From a virus: 23,197 nt of DNA. Each line of letters starts with the position of its first letter. The stretch's first letter is position 1. Location: positions 1-23,197 of the IMG/VR virus record IMGVR_UViG_3300034093_005439; one strand, 5' to 3'. Below, in pieces: positions 8,239 through 15,554 of this stretch. The translations under genes were made by a program, and so were the position numbers. The notes below the pieces were generated by a model. The model was not told the origin of the DNA. It made no database searches and worked only from the letters and a program-made list of their open reading frames with translations.

Positions 8239-9327
8239 TTATTTCTTGTCGTATTTCTTGGTAAAGAGTGCATCAATCCACTCTTGATCACCATAGCCGA
8301 GTTCATTCTTCCAGTAATCAACGATTCTGGAATAGTCTGCGTCTGAAAGTGTTGCAACTTTGATCATTGAAGATGCTGCAGCAACTTTGACATTAGTTTC
8401 AAGACCAGAAGCAAGAACGTCCTTGATATTGGACAACTTATCAACTGCAGGAGCTGATGTTTCGCCTAATCTAGCATTTACATATTCGATTGGAAAACCT
8501 TCGGCAAGAGCTTTAGCAGCAAATGCTTTTCTAGCAGCAGATGAGAATGCTTTAGCTTCTTTCATGTCTGACTTTGCTCCACATTCTTTTTCCATAGCTG
8601 CTTCTTTTTCAACTTCCATATTTGCAGCTACTTTTTGAACTAATGCTTCTCTGTAAGCTCTTCTTTGTGCAAGCTTAACATTAGTTTCTTTGTTGGCTTG
8701 AACTTGGCGCTCAATTTTGCCAGCTAATCTTACTCTTCTGTCATGACGAGCAGCAAGGATAGCATCTTTAAGATCTTCATCACCAGCAGCTACAGCAGCT
8801 TCTACAGCTTCAGCTGATAATTGTGATGCATGGTTAAAATGGTAAGCTTTCTTTTCAGACTTGCCTTTAGGACCTTTTCTCTTCATAGGACCCTTTGCAT
8901 CATCTTCGTCATCTTCGTGGTCTTCATGATCTTCATGATCTTCATGATCTTCATCATCTTCATCATCAGAATCTTTAGACTTCTTCTTACCTTTGCCATT
9001 CTCTTCCATCCACTTAGCTAAACCAGGTGGAATACCTTTCTTGGCCATTTTGGTTGAATTATGATACATTGCGCCATCTTCCATGTCTTCAGACATAGCT
9101 TCAGCATCTTCTTCATCTCCAGCATACATAGTGCCAGATTTTGCTTGCAATCTATCTACTTCTTTATCACCAATAGCATTAAAAAGTTCTTCGAGACCTT
9201 TGGTCTCTTTACCCTCTTTGGCTTCGGCTAATCTTTGGTTAAAGTTGTCCCAATCAATTCCTTGGAAAACCAAGTCAGAATCAAGAGGGTCTTCTTGAAA
9301 TCTGTTTGGGAAAATTCTATCTGCCAT
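8239..9327 (-). CDS. Acidic scaffold-like protein with an HED repeat (tentative)
   Basis: The protein has 362 residues in three parts. Residues 1-110 are mixed and acidic. Residues about 120-142 are an extreme acidic run of D/E with repeated H-E-D. Residues about 165-300 are an Ala/Lys/Glu-rich helical region likely to form coiled coils (for example AVEAAVAAGDEDLKDAILAA), and a compact C-terminus ends DALFTKKYDKK. A charged coiled-coil protein in the head operon, with a strong ribosome site (GAGGAG) and a hairpin after it, fits a scaffold or head-core protein. No sequence motif proves this; a DNA-mimic or internal head protein is also possible. Confidence 0.6.
   Translation of the reverse strand: MADRIFPNRFQEDPLDSDLVFQGIDWDNFNQRLAEAKEGKETKGLEELFNAIGDKEVDRLQAKSGTMYAGDEEDAEAMSEDMEDGAMYHNSTKMAKKGIPPGLAKWMEENGKGKKKSKDSDDEDDEDHEDHEDHEDHEDDEDDAKGPMKRKGPKGKSEKKAYHFNHASQLSAEAVEAAVAAGDEDLKDAILAARHDRRVRLAGKIERQVQANKETNVKLAQRRAYREALVQKVAANMEVEKEAAMEKECGAKSDMKEAKAFSSAARKAFAAKALAEGFPIEYVNARLGETSAPAVDKLSNIKDVLASGLETNVKVAAASSMIKVATLSDADYSRIVDYWKNELGYGDQEWIDALFTKKYDKK
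8903..8965. repeat. Seven 9-bp tandem repeats coding for the acidic HED/DED run
   Basis: Seven consecutive 9-base units on the plus strand follow TCTTC(A/G)T(G/C)(A/G), three of them identical (8921-8947). Read on the minus strand they encode the D-E-D/H-E-D run of the scaffold-like protein. Being a multiple of 3, copy number can change without breaking the frame. Confidence 0.85.
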
Positions 9328-9333
9328 AATTAA

Positions 9334-9352
9334 TTTTTCTCCTCAAGAAAAA
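9334..9352 (-). promoter_or_regulatory. Strong ribosome site presented in a hairpin loop
   Basis: On the minus strand a 7-bp A/U stem (9346-9352 with 9334-9340) holds TGAGG in its 5-base loop, with GAGGAG reading into the right arm, about 11 bases before the ATG of the scaffold-like gene. It is among the best Shine-Dalgarno matches in the window and suggests high translation of this gene. Confidence 0.5.
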
Positions 9353-9405
9353 ATACATTAAGAAAATTTCTAAATTCAATGCTCAAATTCCTTTAATGCA
9401 TCCAT

Positions 9406-9708
9406 TTATGTTTTTTTACTTAAAATTAGTTTGTTGCCCTTCAAGAGCAATTTATCTCCAACACCAATCCCTAATTTTTTAAACAATCCTTTATTTGCTT
9501 CTACAACAAATACAACACTGTTAGAATCTGGACCAACTGACTTTGGATCATCAGCTTCCATATCTTTGATGTCCACAATCTTATGATTTTTATCTAAAAA
9601 AGCTAAAGAAAGCGGGAAAGAAACATTTTTATTCCAAAATGAATAGCTGTCTGGATAATCAAATTCAAAGTAAACTACTTCATATTCATCTAAAGGCTCA
9701 GCATTCAT
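9406..9708 (-). CDS. DUF192-family protein (domain starts upstream of the first ATG)
   Basis: The 100 residues from the first in-frame ATG match most of a DUF192 domain: SFWNKNVSFPLSLAFLD (near 27-43), the hydrophobic strand VVFVVEANKG and the closing LGIGVGDKLLL. DUF192 is a small, mostly beta domain of unsettled function in bacteria and archaea. The ATG is itself the methionine of the conserved G-L-M motif, and the first strand of the domain (EFDVRFVANND) is encoded just upstream in the same frame. The annotated start is therefore almost certainly not the real beginning. Upstream there is no ATG, GTG, TTG, CTG or ATT before the TGA of the preceding gene. Readthrough, an unusual start or a sequence error are the options. 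Confidence 0.75.
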   Translation of the reverse strand: MNAEPLDEYEVVYFEFDYPDSYSFWNKNVSFPLSLAFLDKNHKIVDIKDMEADDPKSVGPDSNSVVFVVEANKGLFKKLGIGVGDKLLLKGNKLILSKKT

Positions 9709-9789
9709 TAAACCTTTAGTTCGTAGCTTGTCATTGTTAGCTACAAATCTAACATCGAATTCATCACGGAATTCTTTACTAGTGAGTCA
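9709..9789 (-). other. In-frame DUF192 N-terminal coding segment behind a TGA: readthrough candidate
   Basis: The 26 codons 9786-9709 are in frame with both the upstream gene (stop TGA at 9789-9787) and the DUF192 gene. They encode LTSKEFRDEFDVRFVANNDK and LRTKGL, which completes the DUF192 N-terminus. None of these codons is a usual start. The stop is followed by C (TGA CTC ACT), a context known to be leaky in some systems. Readthrough would join the 163-residue upstream protein to a complete DUF192 domain, about 290 residues in all. Confidence 0.5.
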
Positions 9790-10278
9790 TGAACCTACTT
9801 TTCTAAATTTGTTTGAAGAAGCTTTAACATTTCTAGCTTCATCAAGATCAAATCTATCTTTTGTTCTTTGTTTTCTAAATTCATTAACATTGTCTATGCT
9901 TAAATAATGATCACGTAATGCTAATTTGGCTCTTTCAGTTAATTCTACAGATCTACCGTATCCTGTAAGTAATCCAGCAGTTTTCATAGCTAAAAGATCA
10001 TTGTCTGAAATTTCAGTTGGAACACCACAAACGTTGCTATCTTTATGCAAAGCAACATAGCTTGCAGCAGTCACTAAAACATCTGTATTTGAGTCAATAG
10101 ACTTAAGCATAGTTAAATATCTATCACTAAGCTTTGCTGCTTCTGCTTTTCTAGGAGTTTGTGAAACGCCAAGAAGTTGAATTTGAATGTCAGAAAGTCC
10201 GAGGCTTTCCATTGATGGTCCGTCGAATAATTCAGCATGCAAATCTAATGAATGAACTGGTTTAATTGGTATTGGCAT
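9787..10278 (-). CDS. Unrecognised head-operon protein, possible readthrough parent
   Basis: This 163-residue protein begins MPIPIKPVHSLDLHAELFDG, with AAGGA 10 bases before the ATG. A helical middle (about 45-90) leads to a segment that could be a small winged-helix-like or helical fold: DNDLLAMKTAGLLTGYGRSVELTERAKLALRDHY at roughly 93-126, read in two parts as a helix then a beta-turn and helix. The C-terminus is basic (KASSNKFRKVGS). It ends in TGA, one of three TGA stops among the genes here, and the frame continues directly into the DUF192 sequence. I do not recognise the family; placement suggests a virion or assembly role. Confidence 0.65.
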   Translation of the reverse strand: MPIPIKPVHSLDLHAELFDGPSMESLGLSDIQIQLLGVSQTPRKAEAAKLSDRYLTMLKSIDSNTDVLVTAASYVALHKDSNVCGVPTEISDNDLLAMKTAGLLTGYGRSVELTERAKLALRDHYLSIDNVNEFRKQRTKDRFDLDEARNVKASSNKFRKVGS

Positions 10279-10289
10279 AATTTTATTCC

Positions 10290-10748
10290 TTATCTATTTG
10301 GTATTCTATTTTTCCAAGCATTTCCTTCATCAACATTCTTCTCGTATGTTTCTTCCCAGGAAAATTTATCGCACAAATCTTCTCCACTGTGAATTGCCAT
10401 AGAAGGACTTGATGCTGGATTGCCTGGATCTATATAGGCAGGACCAGGAACATTGTCTGGACCATGCAATAATCCTTCTATATTTGGACCATCAGCTTCT
10501 CCTCCCAAATCAAAATATTCTTTTGGAATTTTTCTTGGGTTGATTTTTTGACGCCAATAATCGTTTTGTTTTGTTTCTTCTTCAATTTCTTCATAAGGAA
10601 CTAAAGAAACATTTGGTGATTGAGTAACTGATTGTTGTGGATAATATTGAGCAATTTTCTCAAACAAATTATCAGCCTTGGAGTAATGGCCTTTTTTGTC
10701 TAGTTTTGAACAGATCTTGATAATTGTTTGTAAAGAAGTTGCGTTCAT
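10290..10748 (-). CDS. Unrecognised protein with N-terminal LDxxGxYxxAD motif
   Basis: The protein has 152 residues. Residues 8-33 form a probable helix pair with LDKKGHYSKAD at 16-26 followed by KIA, closely like residues 5-27 of the protein at 21958-22581. The remainder is Pro/Asn/Asp-rich and probably extended, with a Trp-containing tail (FSWEETYEKN and AWKNRIPNR). A weak ribosome site (AAGAAC) precedes the ATG, and the same AATAAGAACAA-type leader occurs before the next gene upstream. I cannot name its function. The shared N-terminal motif could be a docking or virion-targeting tag. Confidence 0.6.
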   Translation of the reverse strand: MNATSLQTIIKICSKLDKKGHYSKADNLFEKIAQYYPQQSVTQSPNVSLVPYEEIEEETKQNDYWRQKINPRKIPKEYFDLGGEADGPNIEGLLHGPDNVPGPAYIDPGNPASSPSMAIHSGEDLCDKFSWEETYEKNVDEGNAWKNRIPNR

Positions 10749-10782
10749 AATTTGTTCTTATTAAATAATCTTTAAATGACCT

Positions 10783-11775
10783 TTAAAAACTATGTCCGCT
10801 GATTCCATAAAATGCTGAACCATCGTAAACTTCTTCTACGCCCTTATCCTCTCTATTTGTCGGATCGATGTAGTTTGCGTATGTTGTGTCTTTTTGTTCA
10901 GGATTCAATGCCTGCTCTGTAGTCATAAATGGATTTGATTCTTTTAATGTTTCTGATTTGGGCGCTATATCTTTTGGAGCATGAACGTTTGCTTTACCAT
11001 CTGGATCTGGATAGGAAAGAATAGTATCTTTTAGACCATATTCTTGAAAGCCATCATGGTCAGGAGTGTTTACGGTCATCAAACTTGTTATATAATTATC
11101 AAGTTCTTCACCGAATTCTAATACAGGTGTTTTTCCTAAAGATGGACGAGTAAATTGTGCCTCATCAAATTCATTTCTATCTTCAGGATATTCATCAGTA
11201 ATTCTATTTCTTCTTCTGATTGCATAATCTTCAGCAATACGATTTATGGCTTTGTCAGAAATAGAAAAATGCAATCTAGAAGCTTTATCAGGATCTTTGT
11301 ATTCTTCTCTTGGATACTTAAAATCTTTATTATATTTATGACGATTTTCTAAAGATTGTTCCATAGTCATCATATGTTCATCTTTAGGGCGATAATGCTC
11401 TTTGATATAGGCTGGACTGTTTTTCATTAAAGTATCAGCAGCATTTTCTAAAGATTTTTTATAATTATGAAGTTGAGCTCTAAATTTTGCTCTCATTCTT
11501 TCTTCTGAAGTTAATTCATATGGAATTAATTCTTCATAGTTTTTGTGCTGAGGAGTAAGTCTAGACTCCATATTGACATCACGATTATCAGGCTCAATGT
11601 GTGTTTTTCTTAATAATTTATCAAAACCAGCATCTTCATCTACGTAAAGATTTATTTCGTGTCCACCACGATTTCCACCACCACGACCAATAGGGCTACT
11701 TCCAGGCTGGAAAGGAGCACCATTTCCCCCTCCGCCTACACCACCAAATTGAGCTGTTCTGATATTGTTAGACAT
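10783..11775 (-). CDS. Unrecognised Gly-rich, charged protein next to TerL
   Basis: This 330-residue protein begins MSNNIRTAQFGG, followed by a glycine-rich segment to about residue 35. A long highly charged region follows with helices around 85-115 and 150-200, including an Arg-rich patch (YAIRRRNRITDEY). The C-terminal third is extended and Asp/Pro-rich, with YANYIDPTNRED near 300-311. Cysteine appears absent. It is the first gene after TerL in the operon with a 34-base gap. No catalytic or membrane motif is visible. It could be a connector, head-completion or internal head protein, but the sequence does not say which. Confidence 0.6.
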   Translation of the reverse strand: MSNNIRTAQFGGVGGGGNGAPFQPGSSPIGRGGGNRGGHEINLYVDEDAGFDKLLRKTHIEPDNRDVNMESRLTPQHKNYEELIPYELTSEERMRAKFRAQLHNYKKSLENAADTLMKNSPAYIKEHYRPKDEHMMTMEQSLENRHKYNKDFKYPREEYKDPDKASRLHFSISDKAINRIAEDYAIRRRNRITDEYPEDRNEFDEAQFTRPSLGKTPVLEFGEELDNYITSLMTVNTPDHDGFQEYGLKDTILSYPDPDGKANVHAPKDIAPKSETLKESNPFMTTEQALNPEQKDTTYANYIDPTNREDKGVEEVYDGSAFYGISGHSF

Positions 11776-11809
11776 AATGAATTGTTCTTATAAATGAAAA
11801 TAATTACCT

Positions 11810-13921
11810 TTATCTTCTGTTTAAATTGACCATTTTTGATCTTGGCAATCTAACCATAATTTTAGATGTAAGACATTCATAACATACAGCAGCCACCGCA
11901 TCACAAATGTCATCTTTATATCCCGATAAAGCTTCAATGTAATATCTTTTACCTTTCCATTTCTTTTGTAAAAATAAAAATTGAATTTTTGCTTCTTGAA
12001 CTTCATTTAAAGATATAATTTTATTGTCTAAATCTCTATATTCTCCACCAGGTAAATCATAAATATCAATTCGATCATCTCTGATTAATTGTGATAATTC
12101 TGTATATATCTTTTCTTTATATTCTTTGTTGAATTGTCTTTCTACAATTGGAATTCTCATAGATTGCAGTTTTATTAAAGATGACTGTGAATTCCATTGA
12201 TCAATAGAAACTTGTTTAAATTTAAATTTAGCGTGTAAGTTGATAACATAGTCTTCAACTTCACTTTCTTTAACAGGTTGATTTTTTGTTCTAGGATTCC
12301 AAAAATGGACATGATCAATCACAACTCTTTTAAGTGGTTGAAAGTCAGGACCAATATGACCATACATGTTTTCAGTATGAGCAATTACAAGAGCGTAATA
12401 GTCTGAAGTTCTAGCTGGATCTAAATGACAAAAATAATCAAAATGACCTTCTGCCATTTCTTTTCTTTTCACCATAGACATAGAAGCAAACATCCTGTCT
12501 ACGTCTTCGGAATTAAACATTGGATCTGATGAAGAAGCTCCAAATTCAGCTCCGTACTGCATTTGAAATTCTTGAGGATCTTTTTTCTTCTGACTATCTA
12601 ACCATTCTTTATCAATATTAGGATTGGTAAGCCAAGTAGGAAGTCTCATCACAAGAGTAGTAGGATCTTCTTGCCTATTCTCGTGTAAATCATAAAGCAA
12701 ACCAAGTGGACCTTTAGGGTTGGAAAGAAGCATCATTTTGCCATCTTTACCAAATGTAGCAAGAGATGGTTTTAGATCATCATAAAGAGCATAGTCAACA
12801 CCAGAGTCAGGATTATCACCTGCCATAGCTGCAACTTCGTCCATAATGATAGTCCAGCAAGTAAGACCAACAAGACCTGATGCATTGCTAGAACCACATC
12901 GTAATACCAAAGAACCTGCAAAAAGATTGATATTATCTGCTTTTCTTCTTACATTCTCTTCTCTATCGTGTTCAGTGTAGAATCGCATTTCAAGCTCAGT
13001 ATCTTTGCCAATATAGGGTGCAAAAAATGGAGAAGCTAGAACAGTTTGCTTAATCTTAGAGAAGATTGCTTTTTTAGCCTGTTCTTCGTTACGAGCAACA
13101 TTTAGAAGAACAACTTCATCAAACTCCATTAAGCCGTATCTTGCTTGAGGATGGCCCATAGAAATCAATCTATACAATTCATAAAGAGCCATAGCAGACA
13201 CAAGGAACGATTTTCCTGAACGTCTACCAAGTACTAAAACTAATTCTTCAAACTTATATCTTTTAGTACATTTTTCTTGAACTTGCATACGAAGCTTTGG
13301 ATCAAATTCTTCTGAATAAAGTAAATCATTTTCACTTTGAAAACCATCAATAATTGGTCTTGTTTCTAATACTATGACTTGTCTTTCAGCATCAGGGTTT
13401 GTTGCTTCTTCTTTGGCATATCTGTATCTTTCTTCTCTAACTTCATTATCAAGACGTTTACACTGTAGGCAAGGGGAATTTACAACATTGAAAATTGTTT
13501 TAAACTGTTTTCCTTCTGATCTGGCTTTTAAAAAATTATTTTCATTTTTTTGAACATAATTCCAAACACAACCTTTGCAGTCTTCTTTATTGTCTGATTC
13601 ATTTATTACAAGATTAGTATTGCCTTCTTGTCCCATATAAAAGCATTTTAGAATTAATTTTTGCCAAGGATAGGGTTTTAAATTACAAAAATAAGGATGT
13701 TCTATAAATGTAATGATATCTACAATTTGATCAGGATTAAATCTATCTTTAGGGGGTTTTGGTGGTGGAGCTACTTCTTGTCTTGTAGCAGGAGCAATTT
13801 CATCAACAAACTCTTCAGCATATTCTGTGTCTTTGAATAATTGTGTTACTGAATTGGCTTGCTGTAATAATTGATTTCTTAATTCGTTAGGAGATTGTTT
13901 TACGGGAGTAGGTTTTCTCAT
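11810..13921 (-). CDS. terL: Terminase large subunit (TerL): packaging ATPase-nuclease
   Basis: This 703-residue protein drives DNA into the prohead by ATP hydrolysis and cuts the concatemer. ATPase motifs are clear: Walker A GRRSGKS at 232-238, Walker B TIIMDE at 357-362 with catalytic E362, and a coupling motif LLSNPKG at 398-404. The C-terminal RNase H-like nuclease shows HLDPA with D501, VSIDQW with D574 and YKDDICDA with D671. Before the ATPase core lies an insertion with C115-x2-C118 and C151-x2-C154, a likely zinc knuckle that is not a standard TerL feature. The ATG overlaps the stop of the upstream gene (TAATG), coupling it to the small-terminase candidate. The length is at the upper end for the family, explained by the insertion and N-terminal extension. 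Confidence 0.93.
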   Translation of the reverse strand: MRKPTPVKQSPNELRNQLLQQANSVTQLFKDTEYAEEFVDEIAPATRQEVAPPPKPPKDRFNPDQIVDIITFIEHPYFCNLKPYPWQKLILKCFYMGQEGNTNLVINESDNKEDCKGCVWNYVQKNENNFLKARSEGKQFKTIFNVVNSPCLQCKRLDNEVREERYRYAKEEATNPDAERQVIVLETRPIIDGFQSENDLLYSEEFDPKLRMQVQEKCTKRYKFEELVLVLGRRSGKSFLVSAMALYELYRLISMGHPQARYGLMEFDEVVLLNVARNEEQAKKAIFSKIKQTVLASPFFAPYIGKDTELEMRFYTEHDREENVRRKADNINLFAGSLVLRCGSSNASGLVGLTCWTIIMDEVAAMAGDNPDSGVDYALYDDLKPSLATFGKDGKMMLLSNPKGPLGLLYDLHENRQEDPTTLVMRLPTWLTNPNIDKEWLDSQKKKDPQEFQMQYGAEFGASSSDPMFNSEDVDRMFASMSMVKRKEMAEGHFDYFCHLDPARTSDYYALVIAHTENMYGHIGPDFQPLKRVVIDHVHFWNPRTKNQPVKESEVEDYVINLHAKFKFKQVSIDQWNSQSSLIKLQSMRIPIVERQFNKEYKEKIYTELSQLIRDDRIDIYDLPGGEYRDLDNKIISLNEVQEAKIQFLFLQKKWKGKRYYIEALSGYKDDICDAVAAVCYECLTSKIMVRLPRSKMVNLNRR

Positions 13922-14601
13922 TAATTGTCTTGTTGAATCTTATTGCGTAGATTCACAATTTCATCCCTAATAATTCTTTTATCATTTTCACTATCCATCT
14001 TTTCGTGAAGGGCAGCTAAAATTTCAAAAATATTTATAGAGTAAATTCCTTGATTATCTCTTGCTTCTTTTAATTGTAAGATTTTAGAGATTAATTTTTC
14101 TACCATTGCTGCTCTTTTCAGTTTCATATCATTATTTTTAGAGCAGTCAATTCCACGAACATCATCAAGTTCAACGAGTAAAGCAGTAAGGGCTAATTGA
14201 TGTTCACGAAAAATCCAAGGAGCAATAAGTTCTTCTCTTTGCTCGTAATTTTTAAGTCCGGAAGTTGAGATTTTTTTGAAATCACAATGTTGTTCCATGT
14301 GGGTATTAATCTGCATCCAGTTCATCTGTGCATCAAAATACTGTAAGAAAAATCTAATTACTGATTGATTTTTCTTTCCACTATCTAAATAAACGTGTTC
14401 TACCAAATCTCGAAAAGGAGAAGTGCAAATTGCGCATCTCGGTTCCATAAATTGAGGATAAGATATATCATTCATATTGTCAGGGGGAAGAGGCATTAAA
14501 GGTTTATCGCCTTCTTTCAAATCCCTGAACATTCTTGATGGTTTCTTAGGGCCTTCGTCAGGAACAATAAGAGCATCAACAGTTTCTTTTTTCGATTCCA
14601 T
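13921..14601 (-). CDS. Probable terminase small subunit with Cys/His motif
   Basis: The protein has 226 residues and lies directly before TerL with a TAATG overlap, the classic place for a small terminase. Residues 56-106 hold C56-x2-C59, then R64, H69 and G75, a helical stretch, and H101-x3-H105-C106. This pattern of a CxxC knuckle, a helix-turn-helix-like segment and a closing H-x3-H-C suggests a metal-stabilised DNA-binding domain. Residues 120-220 are helical with heptad-like leucines and could mediate oligomerisation. No Shine-Dalgarno is seen; TATAAC lies 7 bases before the ATG. The small-terminase role is inferred from position and probable DNA-binding character, as small subunits are poorly conserved. 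Confidence 0.55.
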   Translation of the reverse strand: MESKKETVDALIVPDEGPKKPSRMFRDLKEGDKPLMPLPPDNMNDISYPQFMEPRCAICTSPFRDLVEHVYLDSGKKNQSVIRFFLQYFDAQMNWMQINTHMEQHCDFKKISTSGLKNYEQREELIAPWIFREHQLALTALLVELDDVRGIDCSKNNDMKLKRAAMVEKLISKILQLKEARDNQGIYSINIFEILAALHEKMDSENDKRIIRDEIVNLRNKIQQDN

Positions 14602-14608
14602 TTCTTTA

Positions 14609-14614
14609 GTTATA
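14609..14614 (-). promoter_or_regulatory. TATAAC box placed for a leaderless terminase-operon mRNA
   Basis: TATAAC on the minus strand lies between the terminator at 14621-14648 and the small-terminase ATG, 7 bases from that ATG. A new promoter is expected here because the terminator ends the upstream transcript, and there is no room for a leader. No -35 match is visible. Confidence 0.4.
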
Positions 14615-14620
14615 CAAGCA

Positions 14621-14648
14621 AAACAAGCCGCATAAATGCGGCTTGTTT
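14621..14648 (-). terminator. Intrinsic terminator before the terminase operon
   Basis: A perfect stem of 12-13 bp (14621-14633 with 14636-14648) with a GC core ends in GGCTTGTTTT on the minus strand. It lies 18 bases after the stop of the gene at 14667-15380 and separates it from the packaging operon. The A-rich left arm means it could also work on the plus strand. Confidence 0.8.
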
Positions 14649-14666
14649 ATTCTTTCAGGATATAGG

Positions 14667-15380
14667 TTAGTCTTTCAAAGCTCTTTTCAATCTCTGGTAT
14701 GGGGAAACTGTATCAGCAGCCTTAACCATAAATTCATCAGCCAGTCCAAAATCAACGTAATTTCCACCAATAAATTTTTCGCTTGAAGATGTTGCATTTG
14801 ATAAATCAACTTCAGCGGATCCCTTCTTCATAGAAACAACATATTTTGTCTTTGAAGCAGTCTTGATTTGAGCTTCTTGAGATTGTGCTAAGAGAACATT
14901 ATTAAGGAGAGTTTCCTCAATATATGGCCTTAAGGATGCATGTAAATGGCTTTTACCTGCAGCAGTCTCTTTAGCAGCTTCAGTAATTCTCATCCAAAAT
15001 CCTAATCCTTTTTCATCAGTTTTTACAACTGAATGAGGACCAGTGCAAAGTCTCTTTACGAATTCTTTGGCAGATAATTTTGTTAAAGATCGTTCAATTA
15101 CAGGAGCGCAATCGGAATATCTTGTAGGAACAACAGCAACTTCAACAGCAGTATTTTGTTTTACTTCTTCAGCAGTGTCAAACAACTTAGAAGCAACTCT
15201 ATTAGCAACGTCTAAATCAAAATTATCAGCTGCGAGTAATTCTACAACTTCTGACTTATCGAAACCTTGATTTTTATATTTTTGTGCTTGATTATTTGCG
15301 ACAACGAGAACACCATCTTTATGTGAACTTAATTCATTGCGCCAGTTGTAAATCATGTCATTTGTGTTATTTTCAGACAC
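14667..15380 (-). CDS. Unrecognised protein, GTG start chosen from its ribosome site
   Basis: An ATG at 15413 has no ribosome site, but a GTG at 15380 in the same frame is preceded by AAGGGAG with a 9-base gap. I therefore start there (237 residues, MSENNTNDMIYNWRNEL). Residues 34-68 form a helix pair with NQGFDKSEVVELL, similar to a segment of the protein at 6446-7345. A second helical block (about 90-165) contains RLCTGPHSVV and GLGFWMRITEAAKETAAGKSH. Near 175 comes IKTASKTKY, and the C-terminus reads VKAADTVSPYQRLKRALKD. It is a single-gene unit bounded by terminator-like hairpins. No known family is recognised; a virion-associated or regulatory protein is possible. Confidence 0.62.
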   Translation of the reverse strand: MSENNTNDMIYNWRNELSSHKDGVLVVANNQAQKYKNQGFDKSEVVELLAADNFDLDVANRVASKLFDTAEEVKQNTAVEVAVVPTRYSDCAPVIERSLTKLSAKEFVKRLCTGPHSVVKTDEKGLGFWMRITEAAKETAAGKSHLHASLRPYIEETLLNNVLLAQSQEAQIKTASKTKYVVSMKKGSAEVDLSNATSSSEKFIGGNYVDFGLADEFMVKAADTVSPYQRLKRALKD

Positions 15381-15389
15381 TTCTCTTAT

Positions 15390-15396
15390 CTCCCTT
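15390..15396 (-). promoter_or_regulatory. Ribosome binding site that decides the GTG start at 15380
   Basis: AAGGGAG on the minus strand, 9 bases before GTG at 15380, is a strong Shine-Dalgarno. No comparable site precedes the ATG at 15413. Confidence 0.6.
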
Positions 15397-15434
15397 AGAT
15401 TTTTGATTCCCATCGTAAAAGGACTTAAATAAAT

Positions 15435-15472
15435 AAAACCTCTAGACGTGCTTGAAATGTCTTAGAGGTTTT
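15435..15472. terminator. Bidirectional terminator-like hairpin between divergent genes
   Basis: A 10-bp perfect stem (15435-15444 with 15463-15472) plus 3 inner pairs beyond a single-base bulge is flanked by A-rich and T-rich tracts. Both strands therefore show a stem followed by U: TTTTTG on plus, TTTTATTTATTT on minus. It lies downstream of neither adjacent gene. The likeliest job is to stop antisense transcription leaving the minus-strand replication operon, whose last gene overlaps the convergent gene at 18255-18266 with no terminator of its own. Confidence 0.6.
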
Positions 15473-15487
15473 TGTGGAACATAATTA

Positions 15488-15493
15488 TATAAT
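15488..15493 (+). promoter_or_regulatory. TATAAT box, possible promoter of the plus-strand gene
   Basis: TATAAT lies 61 bases before the ATG of the metallopeptidase-like gene, just after the bidirectional hairpin. It sits in an AT-rich, nearly self-complementary stretch. No -35 match is seen at normal spacing, so this is a weak call. Confidence 0.3.
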
Positions 15494-15554
15494 ACGAGAA
15501 TTTCAAAAATATATTCCAAAGGTTAAATTAGTAGATTTGTAAAATAAAAAACAT

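Noticed and set aside
8360-8638. Plus-strand open frame of 92 codons inside the scaffold-like gene
   Set aside because: Its Ala/Ser-rich translation is the shadow of the Ala/Glu/Lys-rich protein on the other strand, with no independent support.
8903-8965. CRISPR or regulatory repeat array
   Set aside because: Units are 9 bases, have no spacers and lie inside a coding frame, where they encode a D/E/H run.
9787-9789. TGA reassigned to an amino acid throughout this genome
   Set aside because: Two other genes (PurA-family and SigH-like) end in TGA at natural family lengths with the next start overlapping, so TGA works as a stop here. A local readthrough is the better reading.
15381-15413. ATG at 15413 as start of the gene ending at 14667
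   Set aside because: No ribosome site precedes it, while AAGGGAG sits 9 bases before an in-frame GTG at 15380.
15414-15554. Attachment site or replication origin in the divergent intergenic region
   Set aside because: Apart from the hairpin and a TATAAT there are no direct repeats, iterons or integrase gene to support either.
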